DNA of 58,866 bases from Clostridia bacterium (GTDB lineage: Bacteria > Bacillota > Clostridia > Christensenellales > Borkfalkiaceae): positions 1-58,866 of the forward strand of contig JAGASM010000005.1 of NCBI GenBank assembly GCA_017621735.1. The letters run 5' to 3'. Under the pieces are notes generated by a model. That model had not been told where the DNA came from. It did no database searches and saw nothing but the letters and a program-made list of their open reading frames with translations. Both the position numbers and the translations under genes were made by a program. Below are positions 16,696 to 25,334 of this stretch, piece by piece (the first letter of the stretch is position 1; each line of letters opens with the position of its first letter).

Positions 16696-17736
16696 ATGAT
16701 AACGAGTAAAGTTTTCGGCAAAACCAAAAAGGGGGAGGAAGTCCTTGCGTTCACCTTGCAAGACGGGGAAATGAAGGCGGTCATTCTCAACTACGGCGGG
16801 ATTATTCAGTCCATCGTCGTTCCCGATAAAAACGGGAATCCGACGGACGTCATTTTGGGATACAACGACGTCGCGGGGTATGAAAATAACGGCGGATACC
16901 TTGGCGCGCTCATCGGGCGGTTTGGCAACCGTATCGGAAAGGGCAAAATGACGGTAGACGGCGTAGAATATCAACTGTATAACAACGATCGAGGCAATCA
17001 CCTTCACGGCGGAAAGGAAGGATTTGACAAAAAGATTTGGGCGCACAAAATAGACGGCGACGCGCTCGTCTTGTCCATTTTATCTCCCGACGGAGAGGAA
17101 AACTATCCCGGCAACTTAAAGGTAACGGTAACGTATACCTTCCAAAAGGGAGAATTAAAAATTCAATACCATGCAACGACGGACAAAAAGACGGTAGTCA
17201 ACCTCACCAACCACGCGTACTTTAATATGAACGGCGAAGGGGACGGCGACGCGTCCGACAACGTTTTGTGGATCGATTGCGATCGAATCACCCCCACCAA
17301 CGATACGATGATCCCCGTCGGCGGATTTAAGGACGTCAAGGGGACGGAGTTTGACTTTAACGTGCCGAGAGAGATCGGGCGCGCGGACTTTACTTCGGAT
17401 GATATCGACTTAAAGCAAGGCGGAGGATTCGATCACTGCCACGTACTCAAAAACAAATGCGGAGAGTACGTTCTTTACGCGACGGCGGAAAGCAAGAAAA
17501 CGGGAATTAAAATGTCTTGCTATACGGATATGCCCGCCGTGCAATTTTATGCGGGTAACGGCATGAATCAGCAAGGCAAAACGGCGTTCTACGGCAAGCG
17601 TGCGGGCTATTGCTTGGAAACGCAGGCGATCCCCAACAACGTCAACGTGCCCGAATATGCGGCGCTCGGCAGTTCTTACCTCGACGCGGGGGAAGTGTAC
17701 GAATTTACCGCGGCATACAAGTTTGAAACGGTTTAA
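16696..17736 (+). CDS. galM: Aldose 1-epimerase (mutarotase)
   Basis: A 346-residue beta-sandwich enzyme interconverting alpha and beta anomers of galactose or glucose. Catalytic residues are visible as NHLHGG (His), NHAYFN (His) and the base in YCLETQAIPN (Glu). Length is standard. AAGGAGAAAA precedes the ATG. It follows galK at 27 nt, so both are probably on one message ending at a strong bidirectional terminator. Confidence 0.95.
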   Translation: MITSKVFGKTKKGEEVLAFTLQDGEMKAVILNYGGIIQSIVVPDKNGNPTDVILGYNDVAGYENNGGYLGALIGRFGNRIGKGKMTVDGVEYQLYNNDRGNHLHGGKEGFDKKIWAHKIDGDALVLSILSPDGEENYPGNLKVTVTYTFQKGELKIQYHATTDKKTVVNLTNHAYFNMNGEGDGDASDNVLWIDCDRITPTNDTMIPVGGFKDVKGTEFDFNVPREIGRADFTSDDIDLKQGGGFDHCHVLKNKCGEYVLYATAESKKTGIKMSCYTDMPAVQFYAGNGMNQQGKTAFYGKRAGYCLETQAIPNNVNVPEYAALGSSYLDAGEVYEFTAAYKFETV

Positions 17737-17752
17737 GGGTTACAAAGCAAAG

Positions 17753-17786
17753 AAAAAGGCTAACGAAATTTTCGTTAGCCTTTTTT
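17753..17786. terminator. Bidirectional terminator between galM and the minus-strand membrane gene
   Basis: AAAAAGGCTAACGAAA pairs with TTTTCGTTAGCCTTTTTT, giving a 16-bp stem flanked by A and T runs that works in both directions for two convergent genes. Confidence 0.9.
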
Positions 17787-17802
17787 GATTGAACAGAGTT
17801 GT

Positions 17803-18294
17803 TTAAGCGGGAGGAAGGGTTGGTGCCTGCAAACCGCTGATCATGCCGAGAATGAGGCAAATGACGCTTACCCAAAGAATGACGCCCCAAAGTCCCATTT
17901 TTCCGCAAATTTCCGCACGCGAACGGTTTGCCTTATAGTTGACAAAGTAGAGGGCGATTCCCGCAGGGGGGAGAAGGAAGGAGAGGATTTGCCAACCGAA
18001 CGTTTCTTTGTTGGTGAAAATTCTCTTAAACCAACCGCCGATTCCCGTATAAAAGGCGATCGTCTTTTTCTTGTTGATGGCAAAACCGATGCCGAGGAAG
18101 GCGACGGAGGCAACCAAATACAAAATCGAGATGGTAAACGCGCCCGAAGAAATGGTCAAAAGGTTTGCGACAAACGCAAAAATTTCTACGCAAAGGAAAA
18201 ATGCAACGTTATTTTCCGTAGCGTGGAACATATACGTGAAATACCCGATGGTAAACACAGTAACGAGTAACGTGATGACGCTTAATGCTTCCAT
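17803..18294 (-). CDS. Small multi-pass membrane protein, function unknown
   Basis: A 163-residue protein with about five hydrophobic helices (near residues 5-23, 30-50, 54-72, 98-115 and 135-155). The stretch PPAGIALYFVNYKANRSRA followed by a last helix resembles small membrane proteins often joined to zinc-ribbon domains in Bacillota, but no zinc ribbon is present. The start at 18294 was chosen because GGGGGAT lies about 8 nt upstream on the minus strand; an earlier in-frame codon at 18336 would include untranslated leader. Its own promoter is 30-60 bp upstream. A candidate structured RNA lies further upstream on the same strand. Confidence 0.75.
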   Translation of the reverse strand: MEALSVITLLVTVFTIGYFTYMFHATENNVAFFLCVEIFAFVANLLTISSGAFTISILYLVASVAFLGIGFAINKKKTIAFYTGIGGWFKRIFTNKETFGWQILSFLLPPAGIALYFVNYKANRSRAEICGKMGLWGVILWVSVICLILGMISGLQAPTLPPA

Positions 18295-18324
18295 TGTAAA
18301 ATATCCCCCAAATTCATTAAATAA

Positions 18325-18353
18325 ATTATAGTACAAAAGAGGGGGCTTGTCAA
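18325..18353 (-). promoter_or_regulatory. Promoter of the small membrane protein gene
   Basis: On the minus strand TTGACA (18353-18348), 17 bp, TATAAT (18330-18325): a fully consensus sigma-A promoter. Confidence 0.88.
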
Positions 18354-18402
18354 TAGGGGTTTTGAAAAAAGAAACGGAATTTTGCGCTTCGGGGCTCGGG
18401 AA

Positions 18403-18522
18403 GAAAAAATAATCGCGCCGATCAACGGTGCGATTACAAATGAAGTTTGAGCGGACGGCAACCTGATGGGCGTCCCGCTATTATTTTGCAGCGAAGCCGA
18501 TTTTCTGCTGTCAAACTTCCTT
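18403..18522 (-). ncRNA. Candidate structured RNA with three-way junction and terminator
   Basis: On the minus strand a TATAAT box (18534-18529) precedes a ~120-nt segment. An outer stem pairs GAAGTTTGA (from 18519) with TCAAACTTC (18450-18442). Inside it are a hairpin CAGC...GCTG and a hairpin GCGGGACG...CGTCCGC separated by an A-rich joint. An intrinsic terminator follows directly (AATCGC-A-CCG / CGG-C-GCGATT, 18435-18411, then a U run to 18403). The -35 region is poor. I do not recognise the family: purine, TPP, SAM, glycine, c-di-GMP, SRP and 6S patterns do not fit. Confidence 0.55.
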
Positions 18523-18540
18523 AATTACATTATATGCAAT

Positions 18541-18730
18541 TTTTCAAAAAAAGTGCGAAAAACTTGCAAACATCGTTTTTTAGGGAGATTGCAAACGAAC
18601 CGCAAACGGCAGTTGTTACATAGGATAAAGTAACGGCGTTTTCGTCGTTTGCCGTGCAAACCGCAAACGTTTTTGTGCGGGAAAAATTGCTTAACGAAAA
18701 ACGAAAAGAAGCGCAGGCTTGCGCGAGGAG
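18541..18730. other. Spacer before the zinc transporter gene
   Basis: Contains GCAAACGGC and a matching CGTTTGCCG about 45 nt apart, with GTTAC...GTAAC between them, so an imperfect hairpin can form. A repeated GAACCGCAAACG / AAACCGCAAACG is also seen. No clear promoter or known riboswitch was found; a metal-responsive operator is possible but not shown. Confidence 0.4.
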
Positions 18731-18736
18731 TTACAA

Positions 18737-19504
18737 ATGCAGTGGTTTATATCGCTTGGAGCGCCCTTGCAGGCGCTTTTGGCTTCCCTATTTCTCATCT
18801 TAACGACGGCGCTCGGCGCATCGTTCGTCTTTTTTTCTAAAAAAGCAAACGGCACGTTTTTGACGGTGCTCACGGGCACTTCGGCGGGAATTATGCTTGC
18901 GGCAAGTTTTTTCTCGCTGCTTCTTCCCGCGCTCGAATACGAAAGTTCATTGCCCGTTTGGCTTACGGCAACGCTCGGACTTTTTCTCGGTGGGGCATTT
19001 CTCGTTTGTTCGGACGTCGCGCTTTCTTCCACCGCATTTTTGCGTGCGCAAAAAGAAGGAAAAAAGAGGAGCGCGCTTCTTTTCCTTGCGGTAACGCTAC
19101 ATAATATCCCCGAAGGAATGGCGGTCGGCGTTTCTTACGCACAAGGGGCGATGGGAATAACGTCTGCTCTTTTGTTGACGCTTGGAATCGGAATTCAAAA
19201 CATTCCGGAAGGGACGTGTATTGCATTTCCGCTTCGCGCGCAAGGACAGTCGAGAAGAAAAAGTTTTTTATTTTCTCTTCTTTCCGGAATGGTAGAAATT
19301 CCCGCATGCGTTTTAGGCGCGGTTGCGGCGACGTTTGTCGTGGGGCTTATGCCTTGGGCGCTTGCCTTTTCGGCGGGCGCGATGATTGCCGTCGTTTGTT
19401 CCGAACTCATTCCCGATTGCTTTCAAACGCACAAAACGGTGGCGAGCGCGTCGGTTATGTTAGGGTTTTGTTTGATGATGGTACTCGATTTGGCGCTCGG
19501 ATGA
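18737..19504 (+). CDS. ZIP-family metal transporter
   Basis: A 255-residue protein with about eight membrane helices. The two metal-site motifs of ZIP proteins are clear: HNIPEGMAVGVSYAQG in one helix and GIQNIPEGTCIAFPL in the next, followed by an SELIPD motif. It probably imports Zn2+ or a related divalent metal. The ATG at 18737 follows GAGGAG (18724-18729); an upstream ATG lies before that ribosome site. No histidine-rich loop is present. Confidence 0.92.
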   Translation: MQWFISLGAPLQALLASLFLILTTALGASFVFFSKKANGTFLTVLTGTSAGIMLAASFFSLLLPALEYESSLPVWLTATLGLFLGGAFLVCSDVALSSTAFLRAQKEGKKRSALLFLAVTLHNIPEGMAVGVSYAQGAMGITSALLLTLGIGIQNIPEGTCIAFPLRAQGQSRRKSFLFSLLSGMVEIPACVLGAVAATFVVGLMPWALAFSAGAMIAVVCSELIPDCFQTHKTVASASVMLGFCLMMVLDLALG

Positions 19505-19584
19505 CAGAAGGAATATGTCCGAAAAATACGTTCACGGTTTTCTTTTTTTTGTATATTTCCTTAAAATAGGTCCAAACTTTTTGT

Positions 19585-20424
19585 ATGGAAAAGCAAGAAG
19601 AAAATGGAAAAAACGAACTTCGTTCCGCTAAAAAGACGGCGGTTGTCGTCGGCGGATCGTCGGGAATAGGAAAGTGTGCGGCGCTTCGCTTATGCGCGAG
19701 GGGATACCGCGTGTTCAACGTTTCCCGCACACCCTTTCAGGGGGAGCGCGTACGGACGATTACGGCGGACGTCGCGCAAGAGGGGGAACTGACGGCGGCG
19801 TTGACGGCAATCGGAAAAGAGGTGGAAGCGATTGATTTTCTCATCTATTCCGCGGGAATTTCTTTCGTCGCGCCTTTGGAATACGCAAAGAGCGGAGATT
19901 ACCGCTATTTGTTTGAAGTCAACTATTTCGGTGCAATCGAGGCGATTCGCGCCGCAGCCCCCTTTATGAAAGCGCGCGGCGGAAAGATTATCTTGATCGG
20001 TTCGCTCGGCGGGGAAATCCCCATTCCTTACGACGGGTTTTATTCCGCGTCGAAAGCGGCGCTTTCTATGCTTGCGCGGGAGGCGGATTTGGAGTTGCGC
20101 CCGCGCGGGATCAGCGTAACCGCGTTGCTCCCCGGCGGGACGGCGACGGATTTTACCTACAATCGCAAAATTTACGGCGATGAGGAATCTCGCGTATACG
20201 CAACGGGAGTGCGAAAGGCGTCCGCCGCTCTTGCAAACATGGAGCAAGGGGGAATGAATCCTTCGCTCGTGGCGGAAGCGCTCGTGCGCATTTGCGAAGG
20301 AAAAAATCCTCCCGTCGTGCGCGTTGTTGGCAAAAAGAACGCCGCGCTGTTTGCGTTACGGAGAGTGTTACCCGAGCGCGTTACGGGGTTTTTCGTACGG
20401 CGGAAGTTCAACCAAGGCAAATAA
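19585..20424 (+). CDS. Short-chain dehydrogenase/reductase
   Basis: A 279-residue NAD(P)-dependent oxidoreductase. The nucleotide-binding motif VVVGGSSGIGK starts near residue 20, the catalytic set is Ser in LIGSLGG and YSASKAAL (Tyr-x3-Lys), and a C-terminal extension of about 40 basic residues follows. The substrate is not predictable. The start is uncertain: no good ribosome site precedes 19585, and about 18 polar residues come before the fold. Its stop codon lies within the first unit of a short tandem repeat. Confidence 0.85.
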   Translation: MEKQEENGKNELRSAKKTAVVVGGSSGIGKCAALRLCARGYRVFNVSRTPFQGERVRTITADVAQEGELTAALTAIGKEVEAIDFLIYSAGISFVAPLEYAKSGDYRYLFEVNYFGAIEAIRAAAPFMKARGGKIILIGSLGGEIPIPYDGFYSASKAALSMLAREADLELRPRGISVTALLPGGTATDFTYNRKIYGDEESRVYATGVRKASAALANMEQGGMNPSLVAEALVRICEGKNPPVVRVVGKKNAALFALRRVLPERVTGFFVRRKFNQGK

Positions 20425-20531
20425 CGCTTTGCAAAGGGGGTGGATTTTGCGCAAGTCTATAAATAACGCTTTGCAAAGGGAGTGCGCAAGTCCATAAATA
20501 GCGTTTTGCAAAGGGGGTGCGCAAGTCTATA
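20419..20531. repeat. Three tandem copies of a 35-42 bp unit over a gene end
   Basis: Copies at 20419-20460, 20461-20495 and 20496-20531 share aaataacgctttgcaaag and gcgcaagtctat. The first has a 7-bp insertion. Each unit has the palindrome CTTTGCAAAG or a variant. The first copy contains the SDR stop codon. Confidence 0.9.
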
Positions 20532-20765
20532 ATAACAAACAACTTTTTGCGGAGGGTGGCGCGTAGAAGTTTTGTTTGCGTCCGTTGAAGAGCATTTCGC
20601 CGAAAAGGAAGACCGAAACAACGCCCCGTCAATCAAAGATTGCGGGCGTAGAGAGGAGCGTGTTCCGCACAAATTTTTCAAATGTGAAAAGCAAGGGGAG
20701 TCCGCAAAGTTTTTCTTTTAGAAAACGGGGGAAATCCCTTTGTTTTTTCGACAAAAAATCTTCGT
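20532..20765. other. Spacer with no recognised feature
   Basis: A 230-bp stretch before the purine promoter. No supported gene, tRNA or strong terminator for the SDR gene is seen. It is A-rich towards its right end. Confidence 0.45.
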
Positions 20766-20771
20766 CAACGC

Positions 20772-20801
20772 TTGACTTAAACGGGGGCTTTTTGTTATAA
20801 T
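20772..20801 (+). promoter_or_regulatory. Purine operon promoter
   Basis: TTGACT (20772-20777), 18-bp spacer, TATAAT (20796-20801). Transcription would begin near 20808 and give a leader of about 145 nt holding a riboswitch. Confidence 0.85.
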
Positions 20802-20818
20802 AACCTCATGAGAAACAA

Positions 20819-20941
20819 GGACGTGATTTTCGCAACTGTCGGAAGTGCGGAGCACCGCAAGGGAGCGAAAATCGTAGCAATTTTGTCGACCGACTGGGCA
20901 GTTTTATCTCGATAGGGATAAGACCGCCCCGTTTTGCTTTT
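20819..20941 (+). promoter_or_regulatory. ZTP (pfl) riboswitch with terminator
   Basis: The core matches the ZTP/ZMP class: stem GATTTTCGC (20825-20833) with GCGAAAATC (20865-20873), an inner GCGG/CCGC hairpin, the GGGAGCG segment, and the 3' CCGACTGGGC (about 20890-20899) that forms the pseudoknot domain. The GGGC also starts a terminator: GGGC-A-GTTTTATC paired with GATAAGAC-C-GCCC (20896-20929), then CGTTTTGCTTTT. ZTP binding would hold the GGGC and prevent termination, an ON switch for purine genes. Confidence 0.82.
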
Positions 20942-20954
20942 ATGGAGGTTTTTT

Positions 20955-21449
20955 ATGAAGAAAGTAGCGGTTATTATGGGAAGCGACAGCGATCTTCCCG
21001 TCGTAGAAAAAGCGTTCGGCGTATTCAAAGAATACGGCGTTCCCTTTGAAGTACACGTATATTCCGCGCACAGAACGCCCGAAGAGGCGCGTGCGTTTGC
21101 AATGAGTGCGGCGGAAAACGGATTCGGCGCGATCATTTGCGCGGCGGGGAAAGCGGCGCACCTTGCGGGTGCGTTTGCGGCAAATACGGTACTTCCCGTC
21201 ATCGGAATCCCCGTAAAGAGTTCTACGCTCGACGGGCTCGACGCACTTCTTTCTACCGTTCAAATGCCCGCGGGAATCCCCGTTGCCACGGTTGCAATCG
21301 ACGGCGCGGCAAACGCGGCGCTTCTTGCAATTCAAATCCTCGCCGTGTCCGATAAGGCGCTTGCGGAAAAATTGCTTTCGGCAAGAAAGGCGGCGGCGGA
21401 AAAAGTGCTTGCAAAGAATGCGGAAATTACGGAAAAATATCATCTTTGA
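20955..21449 (+). CDS. purE: N5-carboxyaminoimidazole ribonucleotide mutase
   Basis: A 164-residue class I PurE that converts N5-CAIR to CAIR. The signature GSDSDLPVVEKA, the catalytic YSAHRTPE loop and CAAGKAAHLAG fit the family; the last usually reads GAGGAAHL, so one position differs. The ATG at 20955 follows TGGAGG (20943-20948), just after the riboswitch terminator. The companion PurK ligase needed for a class I enzyme is not in the window. It heads the purine operon. Confidence 0.95.
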   Translation: MKKVAVIMGSDSDLPVVEKAFGVFKEYGVPFEVHVYSAHRTPEEARAFAMSAAENGFGAIICAAGKAAHLAGAFAANTVLPVIGIPVKSSTLDGLDALLSTVQMPAGIPVATVAIDGAANAALLAIQILAVSDKALAEKLLSARKAAAEKVLAKNAEITEKYHL

Positions 21450-21478
21450 TAAATTTTTTATAAAACAGAGGAGATTAT

Positions 21479-22921
21479 ATGTCAGAAATTCATGAGGAAT
21501 GCGGAGTATTCGGGGTATTTGCGCCCGAAGTACAAGAAGTTGCGGCAACTACGTATTACGGGCTGTTTGCGCTGCAACATCGCGGGCAAGAATCGGCGGG
21601 AATCGTCGTAAACGACGACGGGATTTTCCGCACGCATCGCGACGCAGGGCTCGTCAACGACGTCTTTACGGCAGACCGTTTGCAAAAACTCGGCACGGGG
21701 AATATGGCGATCGGGCACGTCCGCTACGGGACGAAAAAGACGGGCGGACGGGAAAACGCGCAACCGCTCGTCGTCAATCATCTGAAAGGAAATATGGCGC
21801 TTGCGCAAAACGGATGCCTCATCAACGGGTACGAATTGCGTTCTGAACTTGAAAACGAAGGTTGCATTTTCCATACGACGTCGGATATCGAAGTAATCGC
21901 CTATACGATTACGAAAGAACGGGTAAAATCCCGTTCCATCGAACAGGCGGTCGTCGGGGCAATGCACCGCATCAAAGGTTCGTATTCGCTCGTTGTAATG
22001 TCGCCGTCAAAACTTATCGCCGCGCGCGATCCGCACGGACTTCATCCCCTTTGCTACGGAATTAGAGAGGACGGCGCGTATATCGTCGCTTCCGAATCGT
22101 GTGCACTCAACGCGGTCGGCGCGCAAAAAATTCGCGAAATCGAGCCGGGCGAAGTCTTGATGTTTACAAAGGACGGGCTTGTAAGCGATCGGACGCATTG
22201 CGGACAGGAAAAGAGAATGTGCGTGTTCGAGTACATTTATACCGCGCGCCCCGATTCCATTATCGACAACTGCTGCGTACACGACGCACGCCGCCGCGCA
22301 GGAGCATTCCTTGCGGAAAAATATCCGATCGACGCGGACATCGTCGTCGGCGTTCCCGATTCGGGGCTTGACGCGGCGCTTGGGTATTCGCAAAAATCGG
22401 GCATTCCTTACGGCATCGGATTTATCAAAAACAAATACATCGGCAGAACGTTCATCGCGCCCGGACAATCCGTCCGCGAGGACAAGGTTCGCATCAAACT
22501 CAGCGTGGTGGAATCGGTCATTCGGGGCAAACGCGTCATTCTTGTCGACGACAGTATCGTCCGCGGAACGACGAGTGCGCGCATTGTAAAACTGTTGCGC
22601 CATGCGGGGGCAAAAGAAGTACACATGCTTTCTTCCGCACCGGCATTCTTAAATCCTTGCTATTACGGTACGGATATCGATTCGAGAGATAATTTGATCG
22701 CATGCCACCACTCGGTGGAAGAAATCGCCAAGATCATCGGGGCGGATTCGCTTGGATATCTCGATTTACAGCACGTAAAATACTTGGACGGCGGCGACGG
22801 TACGGGATTCTGTTGCGCTTGTTTCGACGGGGACTATCCGACGGAAATTCCCGCGCGGACGCAGGCGAGCCGTTTTGAACAAAAAATCAGCACCAACCCC
22901 AAATTTCAAAATAAAAATTGA
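21479..22921 (+). CDS. purF: Amidophosphoribosyltransferase
   Basis: A 480-residue enzyme making phosphoribosylamine from PRPP and glutamine, the first step of purine synthesis. A short propeptide MSEIHEE is expected to be removed to free Cys8, the glutaminase nucleophile. The N-terminal Ntn domain contains [10 protein letters not shown], and the PRPP motif [14 protein letters not shown] lies near residue 360. Cysteines near the C-terminus ([10 protein letters not shown]) fit the iron-sulfur form found in Bacillus. GAGGAG precedes the start. Confidence 0.96.
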   Translation: MSEIHEECGVFGVFAPEVQEVAATTYYGLFALQHRGQESAGIVVNDDGIFRTHRDAGLVNDVFTADRLQKLGTGNMAIGHVRYGTKKTGGRENAQPLVVNHLKGNMALAQNGCLINGYELRSELENEGCIFHTTSDIEVIAYTITKERVKSRSIEQAVVGAMHRIKGSYSLVVMSPSKLIAARDPHGLHPLCYGIREDGAYIVASESCALNAVGAQKIREIEPGEVLMFTKDGLVSDRTHCGQEKRMCVFEYIYTARPDSIIDNCCVHDARRRAGAFLAEKYPIDADIVVGVPDSGLDAALGYSQKSGIPYGIGFIKNKYIGRTFIAPGQSVREDKVRIKLSVVESVIRGKRVILVDDSIVRGTTSARIVKLLRHAGAKEVHMLSSAPAFLNPCYYGTDIDSRDNLIACHHSVEEIAKIIGADSLGYLDLQHVKYLDGGDGTGFCCACFDGDYPTEIPARTQASRFEQKISTNPKFQNKN

Positions 22922-22931
22922 GGAGAAAACC

Positions 22932-23972
22932 ATGGAAAAGAGTTTTTCGGAAAGTTACAAAGAGGCAGGCGTTGACATTACCGCAGGTTACAAAGCGGTA
23001 GAACTCATGAAAAAGCACATCGCGCGTACCATGACGAGCGGGACGGCGGACGATATCGGCGGATTCGGCGGGTTATTCTCTCTTGATTTGACGGGATACA
23101 AAAAGCCCGTGCTCGTTTCGGGGACGGACGGCGTCGGCACCAAATTAAAACTTGCGTTTTTGATGGACAAGCACGACACGGTGGGCATCGACTGCGTCGC
23201 AATGTGCGTTAACGACGTCATTTGCGTCGGTGCAAAGCCTCTTTTCTTCCTTGACTATATCGCATGCGGGAAAAACGTTCCCGAAAAAATCGCGCAAATC
23301 GTTGCGGGCGTAGCGGAAGGCTGCGTACAGTCGGGGAGTGCACTTATCGGCGGGGAAACGGCGGAAATGCCCGGATTTTATCCCGTTGACGAGTACGATT
23401 TGGCGGGATTCTCCGTCGGGATCGTCGACCGCGACAAGGTGGTAGACAAGCAGTCTATGAAAGAAGGGGACGTCATGATCGCGCTTCCCTCTTCCGGCGT
23501 TCATTCCAACGGGTTCTCCCTCGTCAGAAAGGTATTCGACGTAGAAACGTGCGATTTGAAATCTCCCGTAGAGGAGTTGGGCGGAAAGTCTTTGGGCGAA
23601 ACGCTCCTTACCCCTACGAAAATTTACGTAAAGCCGATGCTTGCGCTCTTTGAGCAGGTAAAGGTGAAGGGCGTTTCCCACATTACGGGGGGCGGATTTT
23701 ACGAAAACATGCCCCGTTCCATTCCCAAGGGCTTGGGCGTTAAGATCAAAAAAGAGGACGTTCGCGTGCTTCCGATTTTCAAACTCATTCAAAAGGCGGG
23801 TGGAGTCAACGAGCACGACATGTTCAACACCTTTAACATGGGCGTCGGAATGTGTGCGGTCGTCGCGCGCGAGGATGCCGAAAAGGCGATTGAAATTTTG
23901 AAGGCAAACGGCGAAGACGCGTACGTCATCGGCGAAATCATCAAGAGCGAAGACGGCGTCGTACTTTACTGA
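22932..23972 (+). CDS. purM: Phosphoribosylformylglycinamidine cyclo-ligase (AIR synthetase)
   Basis: A 346-residue ATP-dependent enzyme closing FGAM to AIR. The N-terminal [34 protein letters not shown] and [11 protein letters not shown] motifs are standard. The start at 22932 follows AGGAG that overlaps the purF stop; an earlier in-frame codon lies within purF. Confidence 0.97.
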   Translation: MEKSFSESYKEAGVDITAGYKAVELMKKHIARTMTSGTADDIGGFGGLFSLDLTGYKKPVLVSGTDGVGTKLKLAFLMDKHDTVGIDCVAMCVNDVICVGAKPLFFLDYIACGKNVPEKIAQIVAGVAEGCVQSGSALIGGETAEMPGFYPVDEYDLAGFSVGIVDRDKVVDKQSMKEGDVMIALPSSGVHSNGFSLVRKVFDVETCDLKSPVEELGGKSLGETLLTPTKIYVKPMLALFEQVKVKGVSHITGGGFYENMPRSIPKGLGVKIKKEDVRVLPIFKLIQKAGGVNEHDMFNTFNMGVGMCAVVAREDAEKAIEILKANGEDAYVIGEIIKSEDGVVLY

Positions 23973-23997
23973 TCGGCAAAAGGGCGGACGGGATTTT

Positions 23998-24606
23998 ATG
24001 GCAAGAAAAACGAGAATCGCCGTATTCGTATCGGGCGGCGGGACAAATTTACAGGCGCTTTTGGAAGCGGAGCGGGACGGAATCATTACGGACGGAGAAA
24101 TCGTCCTCGTCCTTTCCAACAATCCGAACGCTTACGCGCTCGAACGGGCAAAGGCGTTTGGCGTAGAGGGGATTTGCGTAGATAAAAAGGAGTACCCCGA
24201 CCTTGCTTCCCGCGAGCGGGAAACGGTGCGTATTTTGGAAGAAAAGCAAATCGATCTCATCGTCCTTGCGGGATACTTATCCATTTTGAGCGCGGAGTTT
24301 ACCGCGCGGTACGAAGGACGCATCATCAACGTGCATCCTTCCCTCATTCCGAGTTTTTGCGGAAAGGGGTACTATGGCTTAAAGGTGCATGAGGCGGCGC
24401 TTTCTTACGGCGTAAAGGTAACGGGCGCAACCGTGCACTACGTCAACGAAATTCCGGACGGCGGAAAAATCATCGCGCAAAGAGCGGTGGAAATTCAAGA
24501 GGGGGACACCCCCGAACTGTTGCAAAAGAGGGTAATGCAAGAAGCGGAATGGAAGATCCTTCCCCTCGCAACGCAAATCGTAAGTAAAAAATTAAGAGGA
24601 GTATAA
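23998..24606 (+). CDS. purN: Phosphoribosylglycinamide formyltransferase
   Basis: A 202-residue enzyme that transfers a formyl group from 10-formyl-tetrahydrofolate to GAR. The start VFVSGGGTNLQALLE, the catalytic asparagine-histidine segment INVHPSLIPSF and GATVHYVNE followed by GGKIIAQ are all present. GKGYYGLKVHEAAL is the clostridial variant of the usual GLHAH region. It draws on the same folate as the AICAR formyltransferase two genes on; fhs in the operon makes that folate. Ribosome binding is modest (GGGCGGACGGG). Confidence 0.95.
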   Translation: MARKTRIAVFVSGGGTNLQALLEAERDGIITDGEIVLVLSNNPNAYALERAKAFGVEGICVDKKEYPDLASRERETVRILEEKQIDLIVLAGYLSILSAEFTARYEGRIINVHPSLIPSFCGKGYYGLKVHEAALSYGVKVTGATVHYVNEIPDGGKIIAQRAVEIQEGDTPELLQKRVMQEAEWKILPLATQIVSKKLRGV

Positions 24607-24607
24607 A

Positions 24608-25324
24608 ATGGGATACGTAAGAAAAAGCATGAAACGGGCAGTGGCAAACAATCCGTACGTCGGGCGCGGAATCGTCATCGGAAAGTCTTCCGACGGCAAA
24701 CGCGCAATGTTTGCGTACTTTATTATGGGGAGAAGCGAAAACAGCCGTAACCGCGTGTTTGTAGAAAAGGGAGAAGAGGTCATCATTTATCCCTTCGACG
24801 AAAGCAAGGTGGAAGATCCTTCCCTTATCATCTATTCCCCCGTAAAAGTTGTGGGAAAAGACGTCATCGTTACAAACGGCGATCAAACGGATACCATTGA
24901 AGAGGCGCTCAAAGAAGGCCGCGATTTCCGCGACGCACTCCGTACGCGCGCGTTCGAGCCGGACGTTCCCAACTATACGCCGAGAATTAGCGGAATTTTG
25001 CACCTTGACAAGCCGTTCACTTACGAAATGTCCATTTTGAAGAGCGCGGACGGAAAGGGCAAAAAGTGCAACCGCTATACCTTTGAGTACGAGCCCGTCA
25101 ACGGAACGGGACACTTTATCCACACGTACGTAACGGACGGAAATCCGCTCCCGACCTTTATGGGCGAGCCCGAACGCGTTCTCATTCCCAACGACTTAAA
25201 GGCGTTTGCGGACGAAATTTGGACAAACCTCAACGAGAACAATAAAATTTCCCTTTACTGCCGCGCAATCAACTTAAAGACGGGCGAAACGGAAAGCGTT
25301 ATGTACAACAAACACACGAAATAA
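24608..25324 (+). CDS. purO: PurO-type IMP cyclohydrolase
   Basis: A 238-residue protein of the archaeal-type IMP cyclohydrolase family, which closes FAICAR to IMP, the last step of the pathway. Family features are NPYVGRGIVIG at the start, RSENSRNR, VTNGDQTDTI and PRISGIL. It is unrelated to the N-terminal domain of the usual bacterial PurH. The start follows AAGAGGAG and lies one base after the purN stop. Its position right before a formyltransferase-only gene supports a split of the two PurH activities. The residues that bind nucleotide cannot be verified here. Confidence 0.85.
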   Translation: MGYVRKSMKRAVANNPYVGRGIVIGKSSDGKRAMFAYFIMGRSENSRNRVFVEKGEEVIIYPFDESKVEDPSLIIYSPVKVVGKDVIVTNGDQTDTIEEALKEGRDFRDALRTRAFEPDVPNYTPRISGILHLDKPFTYEMSILKSADGKGKKCNRYTFEYEPVNGTGHFIHTYVTDGNPLPTFMGEPERVLIPNDLKAFADEIWTNLNENNKISLYCRAINLKTGETESVMYNKHTK

Positions 25325-25334
25325 GGAGAATAGC

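Noticed and set aside
18403..18522. Known riboswitch or SRP/6S RNA in the galM-ZIP spacer
   Set aside because: The conserved strings of purine, TPP, SAM, glycine, c-di-GMP and fluoride switches and the SRP tetraloop region are absent; it is kept as an unassigned RNA.
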